This document shows, in pieces, positions 33,301 to 44,360 of a stretch of DNA of 64,000 nt (its first letter is position 1; every line of letters starts with the position of its first letter). Origin of the DNA: Pelobates cultripes (taxonomy: Eukaryota > Chordata > Amphibia > Anura > Pelobatidae). Position numbers and translations under genes: made by a program. The notes beneath the pieces were generated by a model that saw nothing but the letters and a program-made list of their open reading frames with translations, was not told the origin of the DNA and did no database searches. The DNA lies in assembly GCA_933207985.1 (NCBI GenBank), contig OW240921.1:111116783-111180782 (forward strand), given 5' to 3'.

Positions 33301-34057
33301 ACAAACTCATTGGTGGAACATGAAGGTGGACCCTGGGACCCAGACCTTGAGCTGTGTAAAGGGCCCTCAAAAAAATGGAGCTGCTTACCGTTGATCCCAG
33401 AACATTTATTTTTGTGACCACAGTTACAAATCGCCTCCAGAGAGCCTGTTCTACACCAGACCAGTGGAGGCAGACGGCAGCTAGAGCCCATCATCATCCT
33501 CATCTGGTTGTAAGTAGGCAATCTAGTATATTATTTGTGGCACTAATCTCTAATTTACCTCACATTAAAGGGACACTATAGTCCCCAGAACCACTACAGC
33601 TTAATGTAGTGGTTCTGGTGTCTAGCCTGTCCCTGCAGGCCTTTTAATGTAAACACGGCGGCACTGCAGCACTGGTGTTAGTTAACATGGCAGATCATAT
33701 GGATGGGGCATTGTGATGTCACATGGGGGGGCGGCAAACTTTACTTTTGCCTAGGGCGGCAAAAATCCTTGCACCGGCCCTGCAGACACTGCATTCCTGT
33801 GGGCGGACCCCCTGTGTCAGGGGCCCCAAAATTTCTGATGGCAACCCTGCTATAACAGTAACATAACTGAGTTGGAACCCAATGGAATAATGCCACACCT
33901 GTTATTAAAGTCACTAATGTCACCTATTACCATCACTACCGCACTTCATAAACTTCACCTATGATGTAATCACAGAGCCTGCAAAATCAACATTTTGATT
34001 GTTGATAATCTCATAATCTCAGCCTATCAAGTTTGAAAATGTATTCTTAAAGGTAGG

Positions 34058-34244
34058 GTTACCATATTTTCAGGGACACATATAATTTTGTCATGTTTAT
34101 GAAAATGCATGAAAAGGGCTGCCCTGCAGTTTAATACATATTCAGCAGGATTCTTTATTGCCTTATCAGTTAATCTCATACAACATCTTCTGAATTCTAC
34201 ATGCTACAGGGCATCCCTTTTCACGTGCTACCCATCAATCCTCC
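34058..34244. other. Unclassified repeat-like spacer
   Basis: GTAGGGTTACCATATTTTCA at 34058 resembles the tip of a known hAT-type terminus (GGGTTACCATA), but no partner end or duplication is found. Confidence 0.35.
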
Positions 34245-34248
34245 TTAA

Positions 34249-34711
34249 AGGGAAACTGTAGACACTAGAACCATTTCATCTCATTGAATTTGTTACAGTG
34301 TCTTGAGTTTACTGATTCTGTCTTGACATTCAGTGTTAAACCATTTTTGAGCAATATAAAACTAAATCAGAGTCAATGACCACTCACAGCTTAGCCCCTG
34401 CTGGAGGTGTGGCTAAGGCAGAGATTACACACTTCCTTATAGCCATGCAAAATCATACCAACAATGGGCGCTGTGATAGGCTGAAAGCAGTCATCTGACA
34501 CTCTCAGCCAATCACAGCCACCAATTGCTGCTCAGAGTAATACTTCCTCATTAGGCCAAGCAGCACAGATGGGATGGGCTATTAAAACTCTAGTTTAGCA
34601 TTAAAACATTAAAAATAAGTTTAACATTGAATGTAAGAATGGTGCTAGAGGAATTCAACCTCTATAACAAATTCAATTAGAGGAGGACGTTGCAGTGCCT
34701 ACAGTATACCT
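34249..34711. mobile_element. TTAA-type MITE, aged
   Basis: TTAA at 34245-34248 and ATAA at 34712-34715. The ends are AGGGAAACTGTAGACAC and, inward from the right, AGGTATACTGTAGGCAC. Contains inverted words such as GCCAATCACAGCC. A further member of the TTAA hairpin group with one changed target base. Confidence 0.75.
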
Positions 34712-34719
34712 ATAATGAA

Positions 34720-35486
34720 AACAACAAGAGTTTAGTTTTAAGTCATTCATATTTTCTGACTTCAGCATTGGTACCAGCAAAAACGTGTCCGTAATTTTGC
34801 ATTGAAATTGTATTGAAAACTTTCTGATGTAAAAAAAAAGTTATAAATAAGACTCCCTCTGTGCTGCTGACTTCTCAGCCTCCTGCCACATGACTGCTGA
34901 CCTAACCAATCCCCGACCAAACCCCGTTGCCCCCCAATAATACACGTGACACCTCATTCTTGTGGATAAGGGCAACGGCCACAGCTTTATTTAATATAAC
35001 AATTTTAACTTAGTCCAACTCTGCCAGCTGTTGAGTGTTTCCCAACAGGCAGTTCTCCCAAATTCTGTCCCATGAGCCTCGACAGCCGGCTCCTCGCCAT
35101 CAGCTCCGTGCAGGCTGTCGTCTCCCCAAAGTTCCTTTTATCTTCTGCGCTGTCCAGGGAAACCCAAGCTGTGACAACACAAAGAACAAAAACAAGACAC
35201 AAGCCACAACAACAGAAACAAGGTGGGAGGGTGGGGAAAAACAGTCAGGAGCCCTAAGTTATCCTGCTGACTGGTAAGTCCCCTCCCTCTCCCTTTCCTT
35301 AAGAACCACCACTTTAGACACTTTCTTCCACAGTATCTGCCCTGGCCAGGAATACCGCAAAGCTGTGACAAAACAAGCGCACAAAGAAAAACACACAGCC
35401 ACAAGCAAGCCACTTGAGTGACAAAAAGAGAGTATGGGCAGGAAAAGTTAGAATCCCTACTCTCTTTCTCTCAGACTGGTGATTCT
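34720..35486. other. Unidentified sequence with an internal duplication
   Basis: Two related blocks about 200 bases apart share CTGKCCAGGGAAWACC, AAGCTGTGACAA and CAAAGAA words (about 35150-35215 and 35338-35405). Another short inverted pair is GTTGCCC near 34927 and GGGCAACGGCC near 34969. May be an LTR or other retroelement piece; not recognised. No coding signal. Confidence 0.4.
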
Positions 35487-37241
35487 CATAGCCGATCCTG
35501 GGCGGGTCCACGGGGTGAGTAGAGGTGCATTGCGGCTGTAGGCTCCACCCCTCTCACTAAGCCACGCCCATTGTGTTAAGCTCCGCCTCCTGTCTGAAGG
35601 CCCTCAGAGCTCCTACGAGGCTGGGCTGGAAGGTAAAGCTGGATGGTGAGCAAATACAGGGAAGGAACACAGGAGGGAAAGGGGCTAAGAGTGCACAAGA
35701 AGGGGAGGGGCCAAAAGAAGAGCACAGGAGGGGAGGGGGGCTACATAAGAGGGTGGGGGGAGAGGGGCTAAAGAGGGCACAGGAGGGAAGGTGGCTAAAG
35801 AGGGCACTAGAAGGGAAGGGGGCAAAAATGGCACAGGAGGAGAGTGGTATAATAAAAAGGACACTGGAGGGAAGGTGGCTAAAGAGGGCACATGAGAGGA
35901 GGGGGCTAAGGGCACAGGAAGAGGAGGGGGCAAAAAAGCACAGGAGGGCTACTAAAGAGGGCACAGGAGAGAAAGTGGGCTACATAAGGGCACAGGAGTC
36001 TAGGGAGCTAAAGAGTGCACAGAAGGGGAGTGGGGCTACATAAGGGAACAGAAGGGGCAAGGGGCTAAAGAGCACCCTCACACTAACAACACCCTTACAC
36101 ACACAGCACCCTCACACACACACACACACACACACACACTAACAGCACCCTCACACTAACAACACCCTTACACACACAGAACCCTCACACTAACAACACC
36201 CTTACACACACAGCACCCTCACACACACACACTGACAGCACCCTTACACATACACACACACAGTACACACTAACAGCACCCTTACACACACAGCGCCCTC
36301 ACAGAAACACAGCACCTTCACACACATAGTGCCTTCACACACACAGCGCCTGCACACACACAGAGCGCCCACACACACAGTGCCCGCACACACACAGCGC
36401 CTTCACACACAGCACCTACACACACACACAGCACCTACACACAGCACCCTCACACACACAGCTTTAGGGTGCACACCCTTATACAATAGGCTGCGCACGC
36501 CTATGACAGTAACGTCCAGTGAAGGACACTCATACATGCATACACACACACACACATCTTGCAAATAAATTCTTGCATTTACGAATACATTCCATACAAA
36601 TATTCAATAACTGTATCTGCACACATTAATATTATACACAAATTCATTTGAATTCACATACATCTGTAAATACATTTCTGTATTACAAATACATTGACTC
36701 TCTGCAAAATACACTCAGCTTACACACAGTTCATACAAAAACACTACCAGCTTACAATATGGCGCTGGTAGGCTGTTTTTAAAAAGAAATGTCACTGATT
36801 AGTAATTTTGACACAACAATGACACTGGTCAGCAATTTGGGCACAAAAATGGCTATTTGGACACAAAAGTAGCACTGATAAGATGGGGACAAAAGTATTT
36901 TGAGACTAAGACAGCCCTGATTTGCTATATTGGGACAGAGAGATGGCACTGATTAGCTATTTTGAGACAAAGATGGCACTGGGAAGCTGTATGTGGACAG
37001 AGGCGGCACTGGGAAGCTGGGCACAAATATGACACTAATACGCTTTTTGGGGTCATAGCTGACATTGTAGAAAGTGGGTGACATGTGACCTGGGTTGAGG
37101 GTGTGTGGTTTCCATAGAAATTGGGTGTGGTTAGAAGTATTATGTTTGTAAAGGGGAGGTGTTAGCAATATAGCCACATCCACCGGGGGGCACCAAAAAT
37201 ATTCTTGCACTCAGGCATCAGTGACCCCAGGATCGGCCCTG
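35487..37241. mobile_element. Probable hAT-like element, aged ends
   Basis: The right end, read inward from 37241, is CAGGGCCGATCCTGGGG, a typical hAT tip. A matching but mutated left tip, CATAGCCGATCCTGGGCGGG, starts at 35487. Flanking 8-mers (GTGATTCT and GTGACTCA) share only part of their bases, so the duplication is doubtful. The interior carries a GA-rich array, a CA-rich array and a stretch with repeated GATGGCACTG / GGGACA words (about 36780-37060). Confidence 0.55.
35640..36470. repeat. GCACAGGAGGGG and CACACAGCACC arrays
   Basis: First about 430 bases of purine-rich units (GGCTAAAGAGGGCACAGGAG), about 27-45 bases each, then about 390 bases of CACACACAGCACCCTCACAC-type units. Long open frames on both strands here are composition artefacts. 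Confidence 0.85.
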
Positions 37242-37249
37242 GTGACTCA

Positions 37250-38859
37250 CCTTTCTACTCATCCCTTTTTATCCTATCCCTCATTTGCAACAAATGGATC
37301 CCTTAAAGACCAACTGCTTAGCTCTGGCATCAGTCATGTCCTCCCTTCCTTATAGTACAGGGAGACCTTGGAAACTATTAAATCCAATAATTTAAATGAG
37401 CTACAACATCACGTGATCGAACCTTGCTTGGTTGATTTTTCCTATTTTTACAAATGTACTAATCAGAAATACCTAAAGGTAAGAGCCATATGCTCACCAT
37501 TTCTTACACTGTAAAAACCCCAATGTTGGAATAATTCTATGATAATACATCAGTTTTTAAACATTCAATTACAAAAAAAAAATAGAATGTTCCATGCATT
37601 AAACTACTGGAGATCTGTGTAGAGCTGCACATGCAAACAGACAGGGCGTTCAATGCTCCGTCCTCTGGTCGCTTGGGCTGAGATCTTTAAAAGGTTTTTA
37701 TTATCGTACTTAAGGCGTTAAAGCCACCTAACGGGTATATTTTGTATCAGTGGCAAAAGAAAACACGAACAACAAAATCTAATAAATGTTTGTTGATTTA
37801 TGTTTCCCTTTTCGACTTTGTTTAATCGTGCAGTTAGCTGCGGATTGGAATATTATATCTAAATCACTATAATGTGCTGTAACTACACTCATTTGTGATT
37901 AAGACTTCCTCTTAGCATGACTCATAAAGACAGCATGTTCTCATCGAACAACCGGCTATATATGGGCAGGGAAAGGCATCGTCCTTCAAAATATAAATTA
38001 AGAAATAGTGTTTAATGATATATAAATAACAAAAATAAAAACCTCACCAGTAAACATGTAGAAATGTGAAAGTCTTGCTTTGAAACAATCTTTGTATTAA
38101 ATATTAAATAAAACGAGTCCCCAAAAAAGTAAGATATGAATAGTACAGTCCATTAAATAACAAATATGACTTTTATTATAAACATTGGATAAATGATAAA
38201 ATATTAATGGAACAATGCAAGTAGGACCTCCAGATTCCATAAGAGAAGTTTTAGAATTAGTTGTTGGTCTGGGCGAATCTTCTTTTAGACGCTGCAGATC
38301 CTGATGATTTGCTGCAAAGGCCAGAATTTCAGAAGTTCGTTTTTTCGTTTTTTTTCTTTCTTTTATTTTACCTGTCTCTGTGTATCTATGTAATGAATTT
38401 AGAAAGAATTTGATTCAGTTCCAACCTTTTTTAAGCTGTAACTGGGCAAAGGTAAACATTTTCAGGAAACCCTGAATTCACCATAACCGCTATAGATCAG
38501 GTGAACCAATGAGCTAAGTAGTCATGGAGGTCAGGAGCAGGGCACTGCTTGCACCATAATCACTTTAAGGAGTTCTATTGGTTAAGTTCCATGGAGTCTT
38601 CCTTTAATCTTCTGATCAAAAAGTAACAGGACTGACTGGTAAACCTTTTCCTCATTACATCAGATAAAACATTAGAGACAAATCTATAATCTTATATCAC
38701 ATACGCAATATGAACAAGAATGCGTGCTCGTCGTCAATCTTTACATCATGTTTATCAAGCCCATTTTTAAAATGTCCTCTTTTCCTCTGAAAACCCAAAA
38801 CATAGCTCCTGTTTACAGCATCGAAGCTGTTACAGTATTTATTATTTAGGTTTCTTTTG
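37250..38859. other. No gene seen
   Basis: AT-rich sequence; no recognised repeat. A minus-strand open frame (38697-38924) has no known motif and overlaps the LTR start. Confidence 0.4.
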
Positions 38860-38864
38860 GTGAC

Positions 38865-40029
38865 TGTGACAGATCCATCTATATAGACTAAGATTGCTGG
38901 TTCGTCTGTTTTGCCTCTTTTCATGGAATTACCTGTCCGTATGCCCCTGTTTGTTTATTTGACGTTTTTACCGAATGAACTTACCGAACGGACAGCCACC
39001 CAGAAGAGAAGTGTGTTGCTTGTTAACCTCTTGATCCCAAGTAGAACGTTGTGGTTAACCGCAGAAACCTCTCAATTATAACCGAATACAGGGCGGTCGT
39101 CGTTCGTATGTCAACCACGAGGCGGCGGCCATTTTAAACCGTGCGAAGGACCAGCGGTGTTCGGCACAGATTCTATGGAACTAAAAACAGACACTTTTTC
39201 TGCCGAATACCGCTAAAACCACAGACCGCCCTTCTCAGTCGACAAAAGCATGCGAACATCGGCCGTTCGGGAGTTTGGACTACACGAATGGACTTAACCC
39301 ATATAGCCTTCCCATGGAGTCAATCGCATACCGAAAGACTGTAAAAGACTTTGACTCCATGGCAATTGAACTGTACTTATGGGATCTGAGCGCTATTCGC
39401 TAAGAATATGCACTCAGATCCAGGCTATTTGGGGATACACCGAGTATATTCGGTAGTTGTATAATTACGTATTTTTATGTGTTTTTTATGTTTCATCTAA
39501 AATGGCGATTTGCCTCTGTCCTGGGAGATAATTGAATTACTTCTCAATTATCTTCAGGGCAGAGGGGAGGAAACCATGATGCATGCTGGAAATATTATGT
39601 GCCTGTGTGTCCTGAAATGCTGTATGTCCATCTGCCATTACAGTCTCCCATTTGGTCCCCTAGGGGAGTGTCCACCAAGTGGGAGACCTGCATAAATACG
39701 GGCAGGTAGCCCACAGTAAACCCAGTTCTTGTTTTACCCTCAATGCGGAGCTTGGTCTCGTTATTGGGGGGATTTACTACACACGAATAGCGACTGATTG
39801 CTGGAACCGTAAGCCGCTCGGGAGATATATTGATTTGGCTGTTAGCAGCGATTCGTGGATTTACCGCTCGAGAGCTGGAGTATCCGTACAGGTCCCGTTC
39901 GGGAGGTTAGCGCATTCCCCTGCTTGCAGTTCGTACAAGTGGAGTCTATACGATTGGAGTACAGCACTGCAAGCGTGGAGGATTAACTAAACAGCGGTTT
40001 GACTACTTGATGCTGAGGGTGCCGTTACA
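38865..40029 (+). mobile_element. Solo LTR, 1165 bp, 5-bp duplication
   Basis: Starts TGTGACAGATCC, ends GTGCCGTTACA, and is flanked by GTGAC at 38860-38864 and 40030-40034. It contains a TATA-like GCATAAATACGGGC (about 39690-39703) followed by a stretch with TTGTTTTACCCTCAATGCGG, fitting U3 then R. It is related to the LTR at 42491-45484 (shared GGCGGCGGCCAT, CAGCGGTGTT and CTGGGAGATAATTGA words). No internal region, so it arose by recombination between two LTRs. The 5-bp duplication fits Gypsy-like or other LTR retroelements; class not proven. Confidence 0.9.
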
Positions 40030-40034
40030 GTGAC

Positions 40035-40742
40035 ATTTCCCTACTCCCAATTTGGCACGCGGTAGAATGCAAGTTGGGAATACACATTGTGCACATATAA
40101 TATTATGAGCTGAGGTCAGAATTAGAGTTTTCCAACTTTTTATTTTTTTTTAAATACTCCTACAAATGTTCAGGATTTCCCCCCAAATTTACTGTGTTTC
40201 AATTGAAGAAGGATGCAGACTGCGTTCGGAGCAGCTTGCCTTGCCCAGCAAAAGAAAATCTATTTGGTTTTAGTCATGTAGATTTCACTGGCTCAGCTCC
40301 CTTTCCTCCATCTCTCTTGTTAAACAGAGCGCTGACTAAAGAGACATCTAATAAAATGAGCAATAAAAAGCTGCGCGGTGTGTTGGGAGCAGAACTTTGC
40401 TGTGACGGATGGCCTCTTCTGTCTGCTTGGATGGAACACAAACAGTGCAGGTGAGTGCAGTGGAATGTTAATCTAACTTTACCCCTTCTCCTTATACTTT
40501 GTCTTTCTGTATTCCCCCGAGGAGGAGGGTATTATATACTGAGACTCTTTTTCTGGAAATCAGGTTGTGTCAACTCAAGCAGATTATAAATAAAATGGTA
40601 TTGTTTGTTGTTGACTTTCCTTGTTTGCCTCTAGGATGCTTTAAAGGAACATAGCAAGTTATGACAACTTTGGTAATCTGTTACCCTTAACCAAAGCCGA
40701 TCGTATGTGCTCGGAGTGAAGACTTTCCCCAATGTCCACTCA
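40035..40742. other. Spacer with a weak exon-like open frame
   Basis: The plus-strand frame 40194-40454 (86 residues) includes an internal ATG giving MSNKKLRGVLGAELCCDGWP, and runs to a strong donor-like site CAG/GTGAGT at about 40449-40456. No protein family recognised. It may be chance. No other feature seen. Confidence 0.3.
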
Positions 40743-40910
40743 AACATTATTATTACTGATTGTTATTATTTACAATTTACATAGTGCTGACATATTCTGC
40801 AGTGTTGTACAATAGGAAACAAGACGGACATGTCATTCTAACAAAACACACAGGAACAGTAGATGATGAGAGCCCTGCCCAAAGAAACTCACAATCTAAA
40901 GGTTCATTTA
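40743..40910 (-). mobile_element. LINE (L2-like) 3' tail fragment
   Basis: ATTATTATTACTG start, then TTTACATAGTGCTGACATAT and CTGCAGTGTTGTACAATAGG, followed by GAGCCCTGCCCAAAGAAACT: the inverse of an L2-like 3' UTR and tail, decayed. Confidence 0.65.
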
Positions 40911-41152
40911 ATGTACATAGATGTAAAAGACACTTTTAATGTAGAACAGTCAATTTCTTTTATATACATGTATTTAAAATTGTCAATATGTAAATTGTAT
41001 TCTTTAACAAATAAAACATGGTTTGTTCAGTATTGGATTATGTGAGGGTTTTTGTGCATGATCATTGTGAATACAAGTGATTGTCTCTCTGTGTGATATC
41101 ATTACATCAAAGCTTTCAACAGAAATGGGCACTTTTATAAATTATCTTTGTT

Positions 41153-41500
41153 ACGCCCCCTGACTGTTAATCAGGACAACCAGTTCTGCTCCTTCCTGGT
41201 TTGGTTAGCTCAGTGGGGCTAAACTCAAGAGGCAGCAATTGTCCAGAGCACCTGCCTTGCAAATACTTCTCATTGAGCTGCATTGGGAAGTCTGTGATTG
41301 GACAGCCACAAAAAGTCTGGGTGGGGTTAGAAGGGGAGGGCTTGCAAACGCCAGAGACAAAATATCTGCAATTTTTGCTAACTGTTCTTAGATGTAGCTT
41401 ATGAAAAAATGCAGAATTAAATACATGCATGTTTTCATTAAGGGTGTACCTACTAAATAATGATTTTTGGGTGGGTGGGTTTGGTCAGTGGGCTCTCCCT
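41153..41500. mobile_element. One-ended TTAA-type MITE
   Basis: The right end is the inverse of AGGGAGAGCCCACTGACC, next to TTAA at 41501-41504. The body includes TTAGCTCAGTGGGGCTAA and GTCTGTGATTGGACAGCC, which are self-complementary. The left end near GTTACGCCCCCTGACTG has no matching inverted tip, so the copy is probably half of a longer element. The phrase resembling a tRNA A box near 41205 is not a tRNA. Confidence 0.5.
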
Positions 41501-41504
41501 TTAA

Positions 41505-42485
41505 TCTTTTTTTATATTGTTTTGTGAACATTTTAAATTGTATATAAGCTGAGACTATATCAAAATAGAATTATTTTCAAATCTAGTTGGGATCTTAAAG
41601 TCTCCACTCTGTAGCAAAGTCCAACAATGAGAGTTCATTTATTACCTTGTGACATTATAAACCTGGCAAATAGCCTAGATGATGGATTTAAATGTATAAT
41701 GAACCCTTTGTTGGAAGCTGAAATAAATTAATGATTGTTCATTCTGTAAGGTAGATTTAGGACTTTTTGCTAATACACTTTCTGCATCTACTATGAACTG
41801 ATTAATTACATATATTTACGCTAATATGTAGTTGATTTACTAGCTGGAGTCGCTATTGTTTTTCTGAAGACACTGCATTTTTACATTTTCTTGTGATTTA
41901 CTAGTAGACGTAGTTAAGCAGAGACTTCAGAAACAGTCTATTTACTGACGTACTTAGGTATCTGAGGCTGAATAGTGAGTATGTTTGATACCCCAGGAGG
42001 CAGGGCTGGATTAACAGAGTATTGGACCTGGTGCTGAAGATTACAATCGGCCTAATTTCCGAATGTTTCTAATAGAAAGTTACATGCAGCCATACCTGCC
42101 AAGTATCTTGTATTTGGTGGAGGAGGTGCTGGAGGGACACTCGCAGAAAACATTCTAAGTATAGATTTACAGAACGTCAATCTCTCTATCCCAGCTCTCA
42201 GACCAGTCAATCTGTCCATTTTACAAACCCCGCAGCTCTCATTCTCTCTTTCTGACCATCACAAACTCCGAAGTCTCTCTGCCACATAATGACAGAAGGG
42301 CGTTTCGTTGTTAGAGCAATAGAAGTAGTAAGAGCATTTACACAGTGCTTAAAGTCAGGGTTACCTTCACTATATTATAGCCAACCCACAAGAGTTTTGT
42401 TCCCATACTTTATCCCCTCTACCTAACATCACACAGAAAGAGAATATGAGTAGTGGAGAAAATAATAATAATAATAAATATAAAT
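41505..42485. other. No gene seen
   Basis: No recognised feature apart from an AATAATAATAATAAAT run near 42461-42480. Confidence 0.4.
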
Positions 42486-42556
42486 ATATATGTGACAGAC
42501 CGCCTGGCACCCTGACCGGGTACCTTCGTCAATCACTGCTTTCTAGTACTTGCGAG

Positions 42557-44360
42557 CATGGGCGTCCGCAGGGGGGGGGGGGTGGGGGGCAAGAGGGGGC
42601 ACTTGCCCCCCCCTGGATTTTTCAGCTTGTGCTGCTATTTTTGGTTTGTGTGAGAATACACTGCAATACTGGCGCCGGCCAGTATGTGGCGCTGTGAATG
42701 TTAAAATGCAGGAAGATACAGCTTATCCCTGCCTCTCGCTCAGGACTGAAACCGCAGGGGAGCAGCACAGAGGCATCCTACAGAGCAGGTAAGTGAGGGA
42801 TGGGGGGCACTATTACCCCACCTGCATTACCCCCCCACTATCACCCCCTCTCACTATCCTCTGCATCACCCCCCCACTACCAACCCCCCTCACCACCCTC
42901 AGCATCACCTCCCACTATCCCCCCCTCACCACCCTCAGCATCCCCTATCACCCCCTTCACCACCCTCAGCATCACCCCCACTATCACCCCTCTCACCCTC
43001 AGCATTACCCTCCTCCCTCAGCATCACCCCCCCTCACTATCACACCACCCTCAGCATCACCCCCTCACTATAAGCCCCCGACCACTCTCAGCATTACCCC
43101 CTCCCTTAGCATAACCACCCTCACCATCACTCCTTCCCTCAGCATCTCCCCCCTCACCACCCACAGCATTACCCCCATCACCCCCTCCCTCAGCAGCATT
43201 ACCCCCTCCGTCACCATCACCCCCTCCCTCAGCATTACGCCCCCTCACCATCACTCCCACCCTCAGCATTACCCACCCGCCTCTCCGTCTCACCATCACC
43301 CGCCTCTCCGTCTCACCATCACCCCCCTCTTCAAGCAGCTACCCCATACACATAGGGTACCAGACAAAAACGCAAAAAAGCTCACAGAGACATACATTCA
43401 CACACACACACACACAAGGATACTCTCCGTCAAACACACTCTCAGGCACATACACAGGTAAACTGTGCATCAATGTGTATATGTGACAGTGTGCATGTAT
43501 TGCAGCTCTATTTTTTTCACTTTTTTTGTTAGTGGGGCCTCATGTTTGAGTTTCGCCTAAGACCTCATAAAGTCTAGAGCCGCCTCTGCTGAAGGAGCCT
43601 CAGAAGAAAAAGAAGACTGTGTCAAATGAAGGAGAAGAAAATGAGATTGGAGCACTTCATTCTGGACACCACATCATAAGGCTTTGGTACATGGGCCTGG
43701 CAGGGAAACTTTGGACCTTCTCATCTCCCCAGGTAAAAAAAAAATATCAGTGTTAATGTGTTCACTTTAATTTATTGAGTGTCAGGAAACACAGAGGGCT
43801 GCTGGGTAGGGGTGCCGCTGATTGGCTAGAGGGTCAGCTGCCACTCTAAGCCAATCAGTAGCTCCCCATTCATGAAAACTTAAAACATTTTTATGAATCG
43901 GGAACTAGCGATTAGCTTAGAGCGTCAGCTGACCACTCTAGCCAATCAGCGGCACCCATGCCTGACGTCAGTCTGCACTTCCTGACACTTCATTTAAGAA
44001 GCTGAATACCACTGAGCGACCTGGAGATCTGGAACTGGAGGAAGCCTTTGGGGGTAAACCATTTGAGAGTGGTTTCACCCAATAAAGGAAAGAGAGCGCC
44101 CAGGGGCCTCCTTGCATCATAGCATTTTCATGTAGTTGTTATGGTGACCAGAATGTTCCTTTAATTTGATTAAAGGAACACTATAGTGTCAGGAATACAA
44201 ACATATATTCCTGACACCATAGTTGTAAAAAAGCTATTCACCCTGGCTTTATGTGAAAATGACTATGCCTCTTCGCTTTCATGACACTGTCAAAAAGGGG
44301 CCAAGCATGGATGTCATTACAATTATGCCCCCCCTGGAAAAATTCCTGTGGACGCCCATG
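42557..44360. mobile_element. hAT-like element nested in an LTR (copy 1)
   Basis: CTTGCGAG is duplicated exactly at 42549-42556 and 44361-44368, and joining the flanks restores a continuous LTR. The tips are CATGGGCGTCCGCAGG and its inverse (CCTGTGGACGCCCATG). No transposase. Landmarks: CTTATCCCTGCCTCTCGCTC near 42723, a C-rich array, CACCACATCATAAGGCTTTG near 43668, a CTGATTGGCTAGAG palindrome near 43818-43950, and an inner AGGAACACTATAGTGTCAGG hairpin near 44177-44220. Confidence 0.93.
42800..43330. repeat. C-rich minisatellite inside hAT copy 1
   Basis: Degenerate units of about 18-25 bases: CACCCTCAGCATCACCCCC, with CTCACTATCACC variants. The strand is almost free of G. The frame at 42793-43461 (222 residues, Pro/Ser/Thr/His) is an artefact. 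Confidence 0.9.

Larger units (their letters stand above)
32473..33849. mobile_element. hAT-like element with perfect 8-bp duplication
   Basis: CTATAACA occurs at 32465-32472 and 33850-33857. The left tip is CAGGGCCGCCTTCAGGG; the right, reading inward, is CAGGGTTGCCATCAGAAATT. Internal content: a large palindrome, a GGGA/CACA array, a hairpin MITE end (about 33571-33640) and the end of another hAT (CAGGGCCGGTGCAAGG read inward from 33782). So it is a composite. No transposase frame. Open frames here are low-complexity artefacts. Confidence 0.88.

Noticed and set aside
32774..33394. 206-codon open frame, plus strand
   Set aside because: Crosses a palindrome, a GGGA array and a CACA array; no protein-like composition.
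36061..36470. CACACA/AGCACC units considered as a CRISPR-like array
   Set aside because: Units and spacers are not distinct, lengths vary freely and the setting is vertebrate; it is a minisatellite.
41195..41230. GGTTAGCTCAGTGGGGCTAA, similar to a tRNA A box
   Set aside because: No B box at the right distance and no cloverleaf; it is part of a self-complementary MITE stretch.
42793..43461. 222-codon open frame, plus strand
   Set aside because: Translation of a C-rich minisatellite inside a hAT-like element; several frames are open at once.
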